This document shows, one piece after another, positions 45,159 to 53,150 of a stretch of DNA of 64,000 nucleotides (positions are counted from its first letter, which is position 1; every line of letters starts with the position of its first letter). The position numbers were made by a program, and so were the translations under genes. Origin of the DNA: Chitinophaga sp. CB10 (GTDB taxonomy: Bacteria; Bacteroidota; Bacteroidia; Chitinophagales; Chitinophagaceae); contig MLAV02000011.1 of the NCBI GenBank assembly GCA_001870995.2, positions 62,001 to 126,000 on the forward strand, read 5' to 3'. The notes under the pieces were generated by a model. The model saw only the letters and a list, made by a program, of their open reading frames with translations. It did no database searches and was not told the origin of the DNA.

Positions 45159-46283
45159 ATGTCGGGCATTTACATACATATTCCATTCTGCAAGCAGGCC
45201 TGTTACTATTGTAACTTCCACTTCTCCACCTCCATGTCCCAGAAAGATGCCATGGTAGCGGCCATCATCCGGGAGATTGGATTGCAGCAGCATTACCTTG
45301 GAAAGGATACGGTACATACGGTGTATTTCGGGGGCGGCACTCCCAGTTTGCTGGCTAAGGCAGATATTGATGCCATTATGCAGCAACTGCACCGTTTTTT
45401 CACCATTGCCCCGGACGCGGAGATTACGCTGGAAGCCAACCCGGACGACCTGAGTATGGAAAAGCTGCAGGAGCTGAAAGCCTCCGGCGTGAACCGGCTC
45501 AGCATCGGCGTGCAATCCTTTCATGAGGCGGATTTGCAGTGGATGAACCGCGCGCACAACAGTCAACAGGCGATGGACTGCATCACCAATGCGCAGGCGG
45601 CGGGTTTTCAGAACATCACGATTGACCTGATATACGGGGGTCCCGGCCTTTCGGACGAGGGGTGGGCATTTAACGTACAGCAGGCCATACGCCTTGGCGT
45701 GCCGCATCTTTCCTGCTATGCCCTTACGGTAGAACCGGGGACGGCGCTGGATACCTTTATCCGTAAAAAGAAAATGGAAGCAGTAGACCCTGAAAAGGCG
45801 GCCAGGCATTTTGAAATGCTGATGCAGTGGGTGGAGGCAGCCGGCTATGAACACTACGAGATTTCCAATTTCGCGCTGCCGGGCTGGCACAGCCGCCATA
45901 ACAGCAGTTACTGGAAAGGCTTGCCATACCTGGGTTTGGGCCCGTCCGCACATAGCTTCAACGGGCATTCCCGGCAATGGAATATCGCCAATAATGCATT
46001 GTACATCAAAAGCATTGAAAAGGGGGAAGTGCCTTTTGAGATAGAAACCCTCACTGCGGAAATGCAGTTCAACGAATACATCATGACCTCCCTGCGCACC
46101 AGCGCAGGCTGCGATATGGGATGGGTGGAGGAGCGTTTCGGAGCGGACCTGGCTCATCAACTGCGGGCTCACAGCCAGGCGTTTATCGGGAAGGGGTGGA
46201 TGGAACAAGTGGACACGTTCCTACGGCTTACTCCTGCCGGGCGATTGTTCGCGGACGGAATCGCGTCCGACCTCTTCATTTAA
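45159..46283 (+). CDS. hemW: Radical SAM haem chaperone HemW
   Basis: Coproporphyrinogen-oxidase-like radical SAM protein now known as a haem-inserting chaperone. Seen: GIYIHIPFCKQACYYCNFHF with the 4Fe-4S cysteines C11, C15 and C18, VYFGGGTPSLL, EANPDDLSMEKL, VNRLSIGVQSF, IDLIYGGPGL and a C-terminal HemN-type domain. 374 aa. I start at the ATG giving MSGIYIHIPF, the standard family N-terminus; the frame is open 81 bases further to a TTG upstream of the promoter box. No membrane segment. Confidence 0.94.
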   Translation: MSGIYIHIPFCKQACYYCNFHFSTSMSQKDAMVAAIIREIGLQQHYLGKDTVHTVYFGGGTPSLLAKADIDAIMQQLHRFFTIAPDAEITLEANPDDLSMEKLQELKASGVNRLSIGVQSFHEADLQWMNRAHNSQQAMDCITNAQAAGFQNITIDLIYGGPGLSDEGWAFNVQQAIRLGVPHLSCYALTVEPGTALDTFIRKKKMEAVDPEKAARHFEMLMQWVEAAGYEHYEISNFALPGWHSRHNSSYWKGLPYLGLGPSAHSFNGHSRQWNIANNALYIKSIEKGEVPFEIETLTAEMQFNEYIMTSLRTSAGCDMGWVEERFGADLAHQLRAHSQAFIGKGWMEQVDTFLRLTPAGRLFADGIASDLFI

Positions 46284-46302
46284 TCTTTCTCCCTAAAAAA
46301 TA

Positions 46303-46335
46303 AAAAAGTCGTGACGCCCATGCGTTACGACTTTT
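46303..46335. terminator. Bidirectional terminator between hemW and the deoxyhypusine-synthase-like gene
   Basis: AAAAAGTCGTxACGC/GCGTxACGACTTTTT stem with a CCAT-type loop and A/T arms on both sides. Confidence 0.88.
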
Positions 46336-46357
46336 TCGCTTTAATATCTGTCACTGA

Positions 46358-47332
46358 CTACCAGCCAAGGATATACGCAAACATCAGCGGCGCTACGATA
46401 GTAGCATCTGATTCTACGATAAACTTAGGCGTGTGGATATCCAGTTTACCCCAGGTGATCTTTTCGTTAGGAACAGCGCCGGAGTAGGAACCGTAAGAAG
46501 TGGTAGAGTCAGAAATCTGGCAGAAGTAGCTCCAGAAAGGAACATCGGTCCATTCCAGGTCCTGGTACATCATAGGCACTACGCAGATCGGGAAATCGCC
46601 GGCGATACCGCCACCGATCTGGAAGAAGCCAACGCCTTTACCGCCGGAGTTTTGGCGATACCATTCAGACAGGAAGATCATGTATTCGATACCTGACTTC
46701 ATGGTAGAAGTTTTAAGGTCTCCTTTAATGCAGTAAGAAGCAAAGATGTTACCCATGGTGCTGTCTTCCCATCCTGGTACGATGATAGGAATATTTTTTT
46801 CAGCGGCAGCGAGCATCCAGCTGTTTTTAGGATCGATCTCGTAGTGTTCTTTCATGACACCGCTCAGCAGCAGCTTGTACATGAATTCGTGCGGGAAATA
46901 GCGCTCACCGGCTTCTTCAGCATCTTTCCAGATTTTGTAGATATGCTTTTGAATGCGGCGGAAAGCTTCTTCTTCCGGAATGCAGGTATCTGTTACGCGG
47001 TTGAAACCTTGTTCCAGCAGTTCCCATTCTTCCTGAGGGCTGAGATCGCGGTAGTTTGGTACACGTTTATAGTGTGTATGCGCTACGAGGTTCATGATAT
47101 CCTCTTCCAGGTTTGCACCGGTACAGGAGATGATATCAACTTTTCCCTGGCGGATCATTTCTGCGAAGGAAATGCCCAGTTCAGCTGTACTCATGGCACC
47201 AGCCAGTGTCACCATCATTTTACCACCTTCCAGTAAGTGTGTTTCATATCCTTTGGCAGCATCCACCAATGCAGCGGCATTAAAGTGGCGGTAATGGTGC
47301 TGGATAAATTGAGAAACAGGTCCCTTGTTCAT
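46358..47332 (-). CDS. Deoxyhypusine-synthase-like enzyme
   Basis: 324 aa, NAD-binding fold of the deoxyhypusine synthase family. Seen: TLAGAMSTAELGISFAEMI, VDIISCTGANLEED, IIVPGWEDSTMGN, FFQIGGGIAGDFPICVVPM and the catalytic segment AVPNEKITWGKL with the lysine that forms the enamine intermediate in the eukaryotic enzyme (K296 here). Bacteria have no eIF5A, so the acceptor is something else; relatives make homospermidine or unidentified polyamine products. It is transcribed alone from a TAACTTTG box at 47394-47387 and closed by the shared terminator. Confidence 0.85.
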   Translation of the reverse strand: MNKGPVSQFIQHHYRHFNAAALVDAAKGYETHLLEGGKMMVTLAGAMSTAELGISFAEMIRQGKVDIISCTGANLEEDIMNLVAHTHYKRVPNYRDLSPQEEWELLEQGFNRVTDTCIPEEEAFRRIQKHIYKIWKDAEEAGERYFPHEFMYKLLLSGVMKEHYEIDPKNSWMLAAAEKNIPIIVPGWEDSTMGNIFASYCIKGDLKTSTMKSGIEYMIFLSEWYRQNSGGKGVGFFQIGGGIAGDFPICVVPMMYQDLEWTDVPFWSYFCQISDSTTSYGSYSGAVPNEKITWGKLDIHTPKFIVESDATIVAPLMFAYILGW

Positions 47333-47429
47333 GTCATTTAATCATTTATACATTAACAGCCTGGCTAATAAAGCCATAACAGGCAGCAAAGTTAAGATAA
47401 ATTTACCGGTGATGACATGAAAGGGGGTA

Positions 47430-47882
47430 TTAAGCTTTCTGGAGTTTCTCTTTGAGGGTGAGGTTACCGTTCTCATCTGCCTTTACTTTCATCCAGGTTT
47501 TTTCGCCTTCGAGCATAATCATATACACTGTGCCTCCGGCAGATACGAACTCCACGATGGATTGGATACTGTTACCGGGATATTTCTTCATGAGTTTATT
47601 CACAACGGCCAATGGCAGGCTTTCTGCTTCAATCCAGCGGGACGTTACCAACAGCTCGCCCTCAGCGTCGAAATAAGCGTTTACGCGGGTGTTGTTGAGC
47701 GTGAATTTGGCGGTGAAGGTTTTGTTATCTTCTGTGAACCATTTAACGTCGGTGACATGAGCGAAAGCATTGTCGAACGAGGATTTCACCTTGGAGCTAA
47801 CGGTGGTTTCGTATGCCAGCGCATAAATGTTTGCGGAGGTAAGTGTCAGGGCTGCAACGACTGCAATCAGGAACTTTTTCAT
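47430..47882 (-). CDS. Small exported PepSY-like protein
   Basis: 150 aa. Seen: signal peptide (about 1-22, MKKFLIAVVAALTLTSANIYA) and a mature domain with VTDVKWFTEDNKTFTAKFTLNNTRVNAYFDAEGELLVTSRWI and KYPGNSIQSIVEFVSAGGTVYMIMLEGEKTWMKVKADENGNL shortened to their key features: a DxxWF motif, a strand-turn-strand repeat and a final DENG turn. This resembles the BLIP-like/PepSY-like periplasmic proteins common in Bacteroidota. Function unknown. Confidence 0.75.
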   Translation of the reverse strand: MKKFLIAVVAALTLTSANIYALAYETTVSSKVKSSFDNAFAHVTDVKWFTEDNKTFTAKFTLNNTRVNAYFDAEGELLVTSRWIEAESLPLAVVNKLMKKYPGNSIQSIVEFVSAGGTVYMIMLEGEKTWMKVKADENGNLTLKEKLQKA

Positions 47883-48047
47883 AGTACGAACTTTTAGAGG
47901 TTTTTGGAAAATTTTAGTTTCCGGTTTTTTTAATAATTGGTTTTTGTTTGTTCTATACTATAAAGTAGACTGAGTGAAAGGAAAGTTGCATGGGCATAGG
48001 TTAAAAGAACGTTAAATAGGGCAGGCCGATAATAGGGGAAGGAGTAT

Positions 48048-48055
48048 TACATTTG
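48048..48055 (+). promoter_or_regulatory. -7 box of the DUF479 gene
   Basis: TACATTTG, perfect TAnnTTTG, 26 bases before the ATG at 48082. Confidence 0.45.
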
Positions 48056-48081
48056 TTTGAACTCAACAGCAGCTTAATTAT

Positions 48082-48678
48082 ATGAATCACCTGGCCCACG
48101 CATATCTTTCTTTTGGCGATCCTGATATTATTACCGGCAACCTGATTGCCGATTTTGTGAAGGGGAGAAAACAGCTTGCACTGCAGGAAAAGGCCGTGCA
48201 AAAGGGGATATTAATTCACCGGGCCATAGACGCCTTTACGGACCAGCATCCTGTCATTACGGAGGCGAAGGCCTATTTCAGGCCGGCGGCGCGGCTGTAC
48301 AGCGGCGTGTTTACCGACCTGGTGATGGATCACTTCCTGGCTACGGATGACTCCCGGTTTACGGATGAGAGCCTGTACACCTTCAGCCGGCAGGTATATA
48401 AACTGATCGACGGGCGGGCGGCGGGCCTGCCGCCGGCGTTCCTGGATATGTTTGGTTACATGAAGCAATACGACTGGCTGTTCAATTACCGTTATGTGGA
48501 AGGGATAGGCCGTTCCCTGCGGGGTATTGCCCGCAGGGCCAAGTACCTGGAGACCTCCGGAGACATCATTTACGCCGCTTTCATGGAGCATTACGACGGG
48601 CTGAAAGCCTGTTATGAAGCGTTTTTCCCGGAGCTGGAAGGTTATGTAAGGGGGATTAGCGGGCACGCAAAGTCCTGA
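48082..48678 (+). CDS. Acyl carrier protein phosphodiesterase-like (DUF479, AcpH type)
   Basis: 198 aa. Members of this group hydrolyse the 4'-phosphopantetheine arm from holo-ACP in E. coli. Seen: MNHLAHAYLSFGDPDIITGNLIADFVKG opening, KGILIHRAIDAFTDQHPV with the His and Asp residues of the HD-like fold, GVFTDLVMDHFLA, and FMEHYDGLKACYEAFFPEL at the C-terminus. Many Bacteroidota carry this protein, and its activity there is assumed from homology. Transcribed from a nearby TACATTTG box. Confidence 0.88.
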   Translation: MNHLAHAYLSFGDPDIITGNLIADFVKGRKQLALQEKAVQKGILIHRAIDAFTDQHPVITEAKAYFRPAARLYSGVFTDLVMDHFLATDDSRFTDESLYTFSRQVYKLIDGRAAGLPPAFLDMFGYMKQYDWLFNYRYVEGIGRSLRGIARRAKYLETSGDIIYAAFMEHYDGLKACYEAFFPELEGYVRGISGHAKS

Positions 48679-48769
48679 CGCACAGCGCCCTGGCCCGCTA
48701 CTTTTTCGATTGCCCAAAAAGCGGTAGGTTTGGGCCCAATTTCCATATCAAGAAAAAATTCTAATCCGG

Positions 48770-49378
48770 ATGATGAAAAAAGCAATGGTAGTTGCCTTTA
48801 TGATGGGCATGTTTTGTTTGAATGCAGCAGCACAGGATAAAAAATTACCTCCTTTGGATGCGAGCCCGATGGACATGGCCTATTACCCTGTAATGTACCC
48901 TTATGTAGTAAAAGTAAAAGGCGAAAATGCCGGCCCGCTGGTAGCCCGGGTGATATACAGCCGCCCTCAGACCAAGGGCCGCGAGATCTTCGGCAACCTG
49001 GAGGAGTATGGTAAAATCTGGCGGTTAGGCGCCAACGAGGCCACTGAGATTGAGTTTTACCGCCCGGTAGTTATCGGCGGCAAGTCCATTCCCAAAGGAC
49101 GGTACACGATGTACGCCATCCCTACGGAAAAGAACTGGACTATTATCCTGAACAAGGAAACGGACATCTGGGGCGCGTTTAAGTACGACCCTGCCAAGGA
49201 TGTGGTAAGGACGACTTTACCGGTACTCCCGCTGAATACGCCGATTGATGCGTTTACGATGGTGTTTGAGAAAGCGGATGCAGGCGCTAATTTGATTATT
49301 GCCTGGGACAGGGTAAGTGTGAATATGCCGATTAAGTGGACGGATGCGGCGAAGCCGACGACAAAGAAATCAAAATAA
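48770..49378 (+). CDS. DUF2911 exported protein
   Basis: 202 aa with a signal peptide (about 1-22, ending NAAAQ). Mature domain: ARVIYSRPQTKGREIFGNLEEYGKIWRLGANEATEI, IPKGRYTMYAIPTEKNWTIILNKETDIWGAF and IIAWDRVSVNMPIKW, named here by their hallmarks GREIFG, WRLGANEAT and PKGxYTxxxIP, which define the family. Function unknown; probably periplasmic. A TAGGTTTG box precedes it by about 40 bases. The hairpin of the first small-RNA-like element lies 19 bp past its stop and could double as its terminator. Confidence 0.88.
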   Translation: MMKKAMVVAFMMGMFCLNAAAQDKKLPPLDASPMDMAYYPVMYPYVVKVKGENAGPLVARVIYSRPQTKGREIFGNLEEYGKIWRLGANEATEIEFYRPVVIGGKSIPKGRYTMYAIPTEKNWTIILNKETDIWGAFKYDPAKDVVRTTLPVLPLNTPIDAFTMVFEKADAGANLIIAWDRVSVNMPIKWTDAAKPTTKKSK

Positions 49379-49385
49379 TTACGTT

Positions 49386-49447
49386 AAAAAAGGAAAGGCG
49401 GTAGGAATACCGCCTTAAAAATTTTAACCATATCCTATGAAAAACCT
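49386..49447 (-). ncRNA. Small-RNA-like repeat element, copy 1
   Basis: Read on the minus strand: AGGTTTTTCATAGGATATGG, TTAAAATT, then the hairpin GGCGGTA-TTCC-TACCGCC (49414-49397) and a T-rich tail (TTTCCTTTTTT). A perfect TAAATTTG box sits just upstream (49458-49451), and CGAACAA (49512-49506), 8 nt, CGTTCACGG (49497-49489) lies 30 bp beyond that box. The layout is promoter, about 60-nt transcript, intrinsic terminator. It lies between two plus-strand genes and faces the DUF2911 gene. No protein frame of note. RNA identity is inferred. Confidence 0.6.
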
Positions 49448-49546
49448 GAACAAATTTAGGTCGATTATCTTTTGCTGACCATTCGAATCCGTGAACGCTA
49501 AAAAATTGTTCGTAAGCGTAAAAAATAATACGATAATATTCTAATA

Positions 49547-49563
49547 TTAGCTAAATCGGACAA
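49547..49563 (+). repeat. Second copy of the 17-bp TTAGCTAAATCGGACAA sequence
   Basis: Exact match, in the same orientation relative to the downstream gene, to the sequence at 17370-17354. It lies about 100 bp upstream of the cystathionine gamma-synthase gene. Confidence 0.35.
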
Positions 49564-49617
49564 GTAATAACCCCATCCGCCCGCGTTTTTGTTCCTTACT
49601 CTTTCTTAAAACGAATG

Positions 49618-49625
49618 TATATTTG
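49618..49625 (+). promoter_or_regulatory. -7 box of the cystathionine gamma-synthase gene
   Basis: TATATTTG, perfect TAnnTTTG, 38 bases before the ATG. TTG at 49589-49591 is 26 bp away, slightly long for the -33 box. Confidence 0.5.
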
Positions 49626-49663
49626 GTAACCACCAGAATTGTTCATTATAAATTATTTAAGAC

Positions 49664-50803
49664 ATGAAGCTGGGTACCAAACTCATACACGCAGGTGTAG
49701 CTCCCGACCCGTCGACCGGGGCCATTATGACCCCTATTTTCCAGACCTCCACCTTTGTACAGGCAGCCCCGGGGCAACACAAGGGCTACGAATACGCACG
49801 CACGCAAAACCCAACGCGCGACGCTTTGCAGAACGCGCTGGCGGCCATCGAGAACGGCACGCACGGCATTTGCTTCGGCAGCGGCCTGGCTGCTACGGAC
49901 GCGGTGCTGAAGCTCCTGAACCCGGGGGATGAAGTACTCGCTACCAACGACTTATACGGCGGCACCTATCGCATTTTTACTAAAATGTTCGAGCGCTATG
50001 GCCTGAAGTTCACTTTCATACCCATGCAGGACGCCCGTAACATAGAAGCCCATATCACCCCGCAAACCAAGATGATATGGATCGAAACGCCTACCAACCC
50101 GCTACTCAACATTATTGATATACAGGCAGCTGCGCAGGTGGCACGCAAAAGTGAGGTCATACTGGCGGTGGATAATACCTTTGCCTCTCCCTACCTCCAA
50201 AACCCGCTGGACCTCGGCGCGGACATCGTAGTACACTCGGCAACCAAATACCTGGGCGGCCATAGCGACGTGGTGCACGGCGCCGTCATCGTGAAGAACG
50301 AAGCCCTGGCCAAACAGCTGTACTTCATCCAGAACAGCTGCGGCGCAGTACCGGGCCCGCAGGATTGCTTCCTCGTACTCCGCGGGATCAAGACCCTGCA
50401 CGTACGCATGCAACGCCACTGCGAAAACGGTGCAGTGATCGCCAATTACCTCCGCAACCATAAGAAAGTGGACAAGGTGTACTGGGCCGGCTTCCCGGAC
50501 CATGTGAACCACGATATCGCCAAAGCGCAGATGCGCGGTTTTGGCGGCATGATTTCCTTTACCCTGAAGGACGACAATGTGGAAGCAGCCAATAAAGTGC
50601 TGAGCGGCACGCACCTGTTTAGCCTGGCGGAATCCCTCGGCGGAGTGGAGTCCCTCATTGGCCACCCGGCTACGATGACCCATGCGTCCATCCCAAGGGA
50701 AGAGCGGATTAAAAACGGCCTGGCCGACAGCCTGATCCGCCTCAGCGTGGGCATTGAGGATGCGGACGACCTGATTGCGGACCTGCAGCAGGCGCTGGGT
50801 TAA
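49664..50803 (+). CDS. Cystathionine gamma-synthase / gamma-lyase (PLP-dependent trans-sulfuration enzyme)
   Basis: 379-aa cytosolic Cys/Met-metabolism PLP enzyme. Seen: TKLIHAGVAPDPSTGAIMTPIFQTSTF shortened to its Ala-Gly-x-x-P-D-P core, YEYARTQNPTRDALQ, CFGSGLAATDAVL, NDLYGGTYR, WIETPTNPLL, VDNTFASPYLQNP and the PLP lysine in HSATKYLGGHSD (K195). MetB (synthase) and gamma-lyase cannot be told apart reliably by eye; the compact C-terminus with IGHPATMTHASIP fits either. No SAM riboswitch pattern is visible upstream. Confidence 0.9.
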   Translation: MKLGTKLIHAGVAPDPSTGAIMTPIFQTSTFVQAAPGQHKGYEYARTQNPTRDALQNALAAIENGTHGICFGSGLAATDAVLKLLNPGDEVLATNDLYGGTYRIFTKMFERYGLKFTFIPMQDARNIEAHITPQTKMIWIETPTNPLLNIIDIQAAAQVARKSEVILAVDNTFASPYLQNPLDLGADIVVHSATKYLGGHSDVVHGAVIVKNEALAKQLYFIQNSCGAVPGPQDCFLVLRGIKTLHVRMQRHCENGAVIANYLRNHKKVDKVYWAGFPDHVNHDIAKAQMRGFGGMISFTLKDDNVEAANKVLSGTHLFSLAESLGGVESLIGHPATMTHASIPREERIKNGLADSLIRLSVGIEDADDLIADLQQALG

Positions 50804-50941
50804 AAAGTTAGGCGTTTAGAGCTATCTTTACCGACACCTGATTGATAACCATATCCTCAGCCAGTTTACCAGCTGCATACGTGCATGGCTATACGTACCG
50901 GCATGTATGCAGCCGGGCTGTTGATACATTTACAGAACATT

Positions 50942-51715
50942 ATGAAGATGCAGCAGCTCCGGGATTTTCTGAACGCCAAAGCCGAACAGTACGACCATCC
51001 GGACTTTATTACCAACGATCCTATCACCATACCGCACAGCTTCAGCAAGCTTCAGGATATTGAAATCTCCGGCCTCTTTGCCGCCATCCTGGCCTGGGGC
51101 AACCGTACTACCATCATCAATAAGTGCAGGGAACTGATGCAAATGATGGACAATGCGCCGTACGACTTTATCAGGCACCATAAGCCAAGGGAAAGAATGA
51201 AACTGATGTCGTTCCGCCACCGGACCTTCAACGGCCTGGACCTGCTGTATTTCGTTGAATTCCTCCAACATTATTACTCTAACGTGACCTCGCTGGAATT
51301 CGCGTTCAGCGGGCATATGTCCCCCGAGGACGAAAACGTGGAAAAAGGCCTGATCGGCTTCCGCAAGGTATTTTTTTCCATGGAGCATCCGGAACGCACC
51401 GGAAAACACATCTCCACGCCGGCGCGCAACAGCGCCTGTAAGCGATTGAATATGTACCTTCGCTGGATGGTGCGCAAGGATGAAAATGGCGTGGATTTTG
51501 GATTGTGGAACCACATCTCGCCGGCTCAACTTGTTTGCCCGATGGATGTACATGTGAGCAGGGTAGCCACCCGGCTGGGCATCATCCAGGCGCCCAAGGC
51601 CGACTGGAAAACAGCCGTGGAGCTGACGCAGGCGCTGAAGAAACTGGACCCGGAAGACCCTGCGAAATACGATTTCGCCCTGTTTGGACTGGGAGTGATT
51701 GAAAAATACGTTTGA
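50942..51715 (+). CDS. TIGR02757 family protein
   Basis: About 257 aa, conserved in Bacteroidota and some other phyla, function unknown. Seen: NDPITIPHSFSKLQDIEISGLFAAILAWGNRTTIINKC, FRHRTFNGLDLLYFVEFLQ, NSACKRLNMYLRWMVRKDENGVDFGLW and CPMDVHVSRVATRLGII, given here for their diagnostic IPHxF, AWGNR, KRLNMYLRWMVR and DVHVxR cores. The last resembles the DNA-glycosylase-like helix-hairpin-helix region, so a nucleic-acid role is possible. I start at MKMQQLRDF; the frame is open 57 bases upstream. It is cotranscribed with the DUF6263 gene 12 bp later. Confidence 0.87.
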   Translation: MKMQQLRDFLNAKAEQYDHPDFITNDPITIPHSFSKLQDIEISGLFAAILAWGNRTTIINKCRELMQMMDNAPYDFIRHHKPRERMKLMSFRHRTFNGLDLLYFVEFLQHYYSNVTSLEFAFSGHMSPEDENVEKGLIGFRKVFFSMEHPERTGKHISTPARNSACKRLNMYLRWMVRKDENGVDFGLWNHISPAQLVCPMDVHVSRVATRLGIIQAPKADWKTAVELTQALKKLDPEDPAKYDFALFGLGVIEKYV

Positions 51716-51727
51716 TAAAATATACCA

Positions 51728-52672
51728 ATGATGAAAAGATTACTGGGCATTACGCTTACGATGATGGTAGCCGCATTCCAGGTGCAGGCACAGGAATACG
51801 CCGACTTACATTACCAGTTCGAGAAGGGGCAGCAGTTTGAACTGGAACAGAAGAGCCGCAACGAAACCTATATGACTGTGAACGAAGCGCAGCAACGCAC
51901 CACCCGGGATTACAACAATATCATCGTCATTGATGTAACGGAGGTAAACCCAGGCAAAGCCGTTCTCAGTTTTTACTATAAAGACCTGAAGTTCAACTTT
52001 AACGCCAAGAACACCAATATTGCCGTAGACGCTAAGGGCCCCGCTTCCGAAGAGCCTTTCCAGGAAGGGCTGAAGCAGATCCTGAAAAAGCCTTTTACCG
52101 TGGAGATCAACGCCTTTGGCGTGATCAACAAGATCGAAGGGTTGGATGAACTGCTGGATAATGCGGCCGTGGCGTTCGACAAGCTGAAGAAGGACGAACA
52201 GGCAGCCTATAAAAAGCTGATGAAAGACCAGTTTGGCAGCGAAGCTTTCAGGAGCTGGCTGGAACAGCTGCTGGTGATGTATCCGGCTCATGGCATTAAA
52301 ACCGGTACCCAGTGGGAGGAGAGCGTGCCGATGCGGGGTGGCCTCGTCGGCTCCATCGACCTGTATTGGAGCCTGCAAACCTGGGATTCCCAAACTGCGA
52401 AGATCAGCGGAACCTCCAAAATAAGAACGGATAAGGTACAGTTGCTGACCCTGGACGACGATATCAAGGCGACCGCTGAGATCAACGGCAGCACCCAATC
52501 CAACTACCTGATCAACCGCAGCTCCGGGCTGCCCAGCATTTGCGTGCAGAACACCGAGTTGAACGGGGCTTATAAATACAAGGTGAATAAGGCAAAAGGT
52601 ATTAAAAAAGAGATTCTCGTTCCCGTAAAGATCATTACCAACGCGAGCTACAAGATCAAACAAATGAAATAG
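51728..52672 (+). CDS. DUF6263 exported protein
   Basis: 314 aa with a signal peptide (about 1-22, ending QVQAQ). The mature part is beta-rich: YADLHYQFEKGQQFELEQKS, NNIIVIDVTEVNPGKAVLSF, KPFTVEINAFGVINKIEGLDEL (a helix-rich insert follows), and TGTQWEESVPMRGGLVGSIDLYWSL. These follow the lipoprotein-like DUF6263 pattern of Bacteroidota. Probably periplasmic; function unknown. It lies 12 bp after TIGR02757 and 2 bp before a small gene, all likely one mRNA. Confidence 0.8.
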   Translation: MMKRLLGITLTMMVAAFQVQAQEYADLHYQFEKGQQFELEQKSRNETYMTVNEAQQRTTRDYNNIIVIDVTEVNPGKAVLSFYYKDLKFNFNAKNTNIAVDAKGPASEEPFQEGLKQILKKPFTVEINAFGVINKIEGLDELLDNAAVAFDKLKKDEQAAYKKLMKDQFGSEAFRSWLEQLLVMYPAHGIKTGTQWEESVPMRGGLVGSIDLYWSLQTWDSQTAKISGTSKIRTDKVQLLTLDDDIKATAEINGSTQSNYLINRSSGLPSICVQNTELNGAYKYKVNKAKGIKKEILVPVKIITNASYKIKQMK

Positions 52673-52674
52673 CC

Positions 52675-53013
52675 ATGGCACAGCCGATACATTTGCAGGA
52701 GACGGCCGAATGGGCCTCCCGGACTTTTGAACTGCGTGTACCCGGCGCCGTGAGTTACGGGGAATTGCAGCAGTTGCTGGCTGATAGGCTCCAGGCTATT
52801 ATCAGCAGCGACTTCCAGCAGTTTATATACCTCCTGTACCGGATTGATGTATCGGAAAAGAAAGTCGAGGCGATTATCCAGGAAGCTGCCGCAGTGCAGA
52901 CAACACCTTACCTGGCCATTGCTGCGCTCATTATAGAGCGGCAGTTGCAGAAAATTGAAACCAGGGCCGCTTTCCGGCAGCAACCGCCGGAGGATGAGGA
53001 GGAGAAGTGGTGA
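52675..53013 (+). CDS. Conserved small cytoplasmic protein, function unknown
   Basis: 112 aa, no signal peptide or membrane segment, predicted mostly helical (SYGELQQLLADRLQAIISSD, QQFIYLLYRIDVSEKKVEAI, LAIAALIIERQLQKIETRAA) with an acidic tail PEDEEEKW. I do not recognise a domain. The start is 2 bp after DUF6263, which supports translation coupling. Codon use looks like its neighbours. Confidence 0.7.
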   Translation: MAQPIHLQETAEWASRTFELRVPGAVSYGELQQLLADRLQAIISSDFQQFIYLLYRIDVSEKKVEAIIQEAAAVQTTPYLAIAALIIERQLQKIETRAAFRQQPPEDEEEKW

Positions 53014-53093
53014 GTTACGGGGCTCATATCCTGCCAGACTGACAAAGCAATAGCACTTCCTATTTTCGGCTGGCTTCAGTACCACCCTACATC

Positions 53094-53131
53094 AAAAAAG
53101 CCGGATAATCCTGCGATTACCCGGCTTTTTT
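53094..53131. terminator. Bidirectional terminator between 53.0 kb operon and fatty-acid hydroxylase
   Basis: AAAAAAGCCGG/CCGGCTTTTTT stem with an AATC/GATT inner pairing; T-runs in both directions. Confidence 0.88.
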
Positions 53132-53150
53132 GATTTTATGGAGATGTCAA

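Noticed and set aside
45027..46208. 393-aa open frame opposite hemW
   Set aside because: hemW has all radical SAM motifs; the opposite frame has none.
49513..49663. SAM riboswitch upstream of the cystathionine gamma-synthase gene
   Set aside because: No S-box-like multi-stem structure or terminator is visible; only promoter-like DNA.
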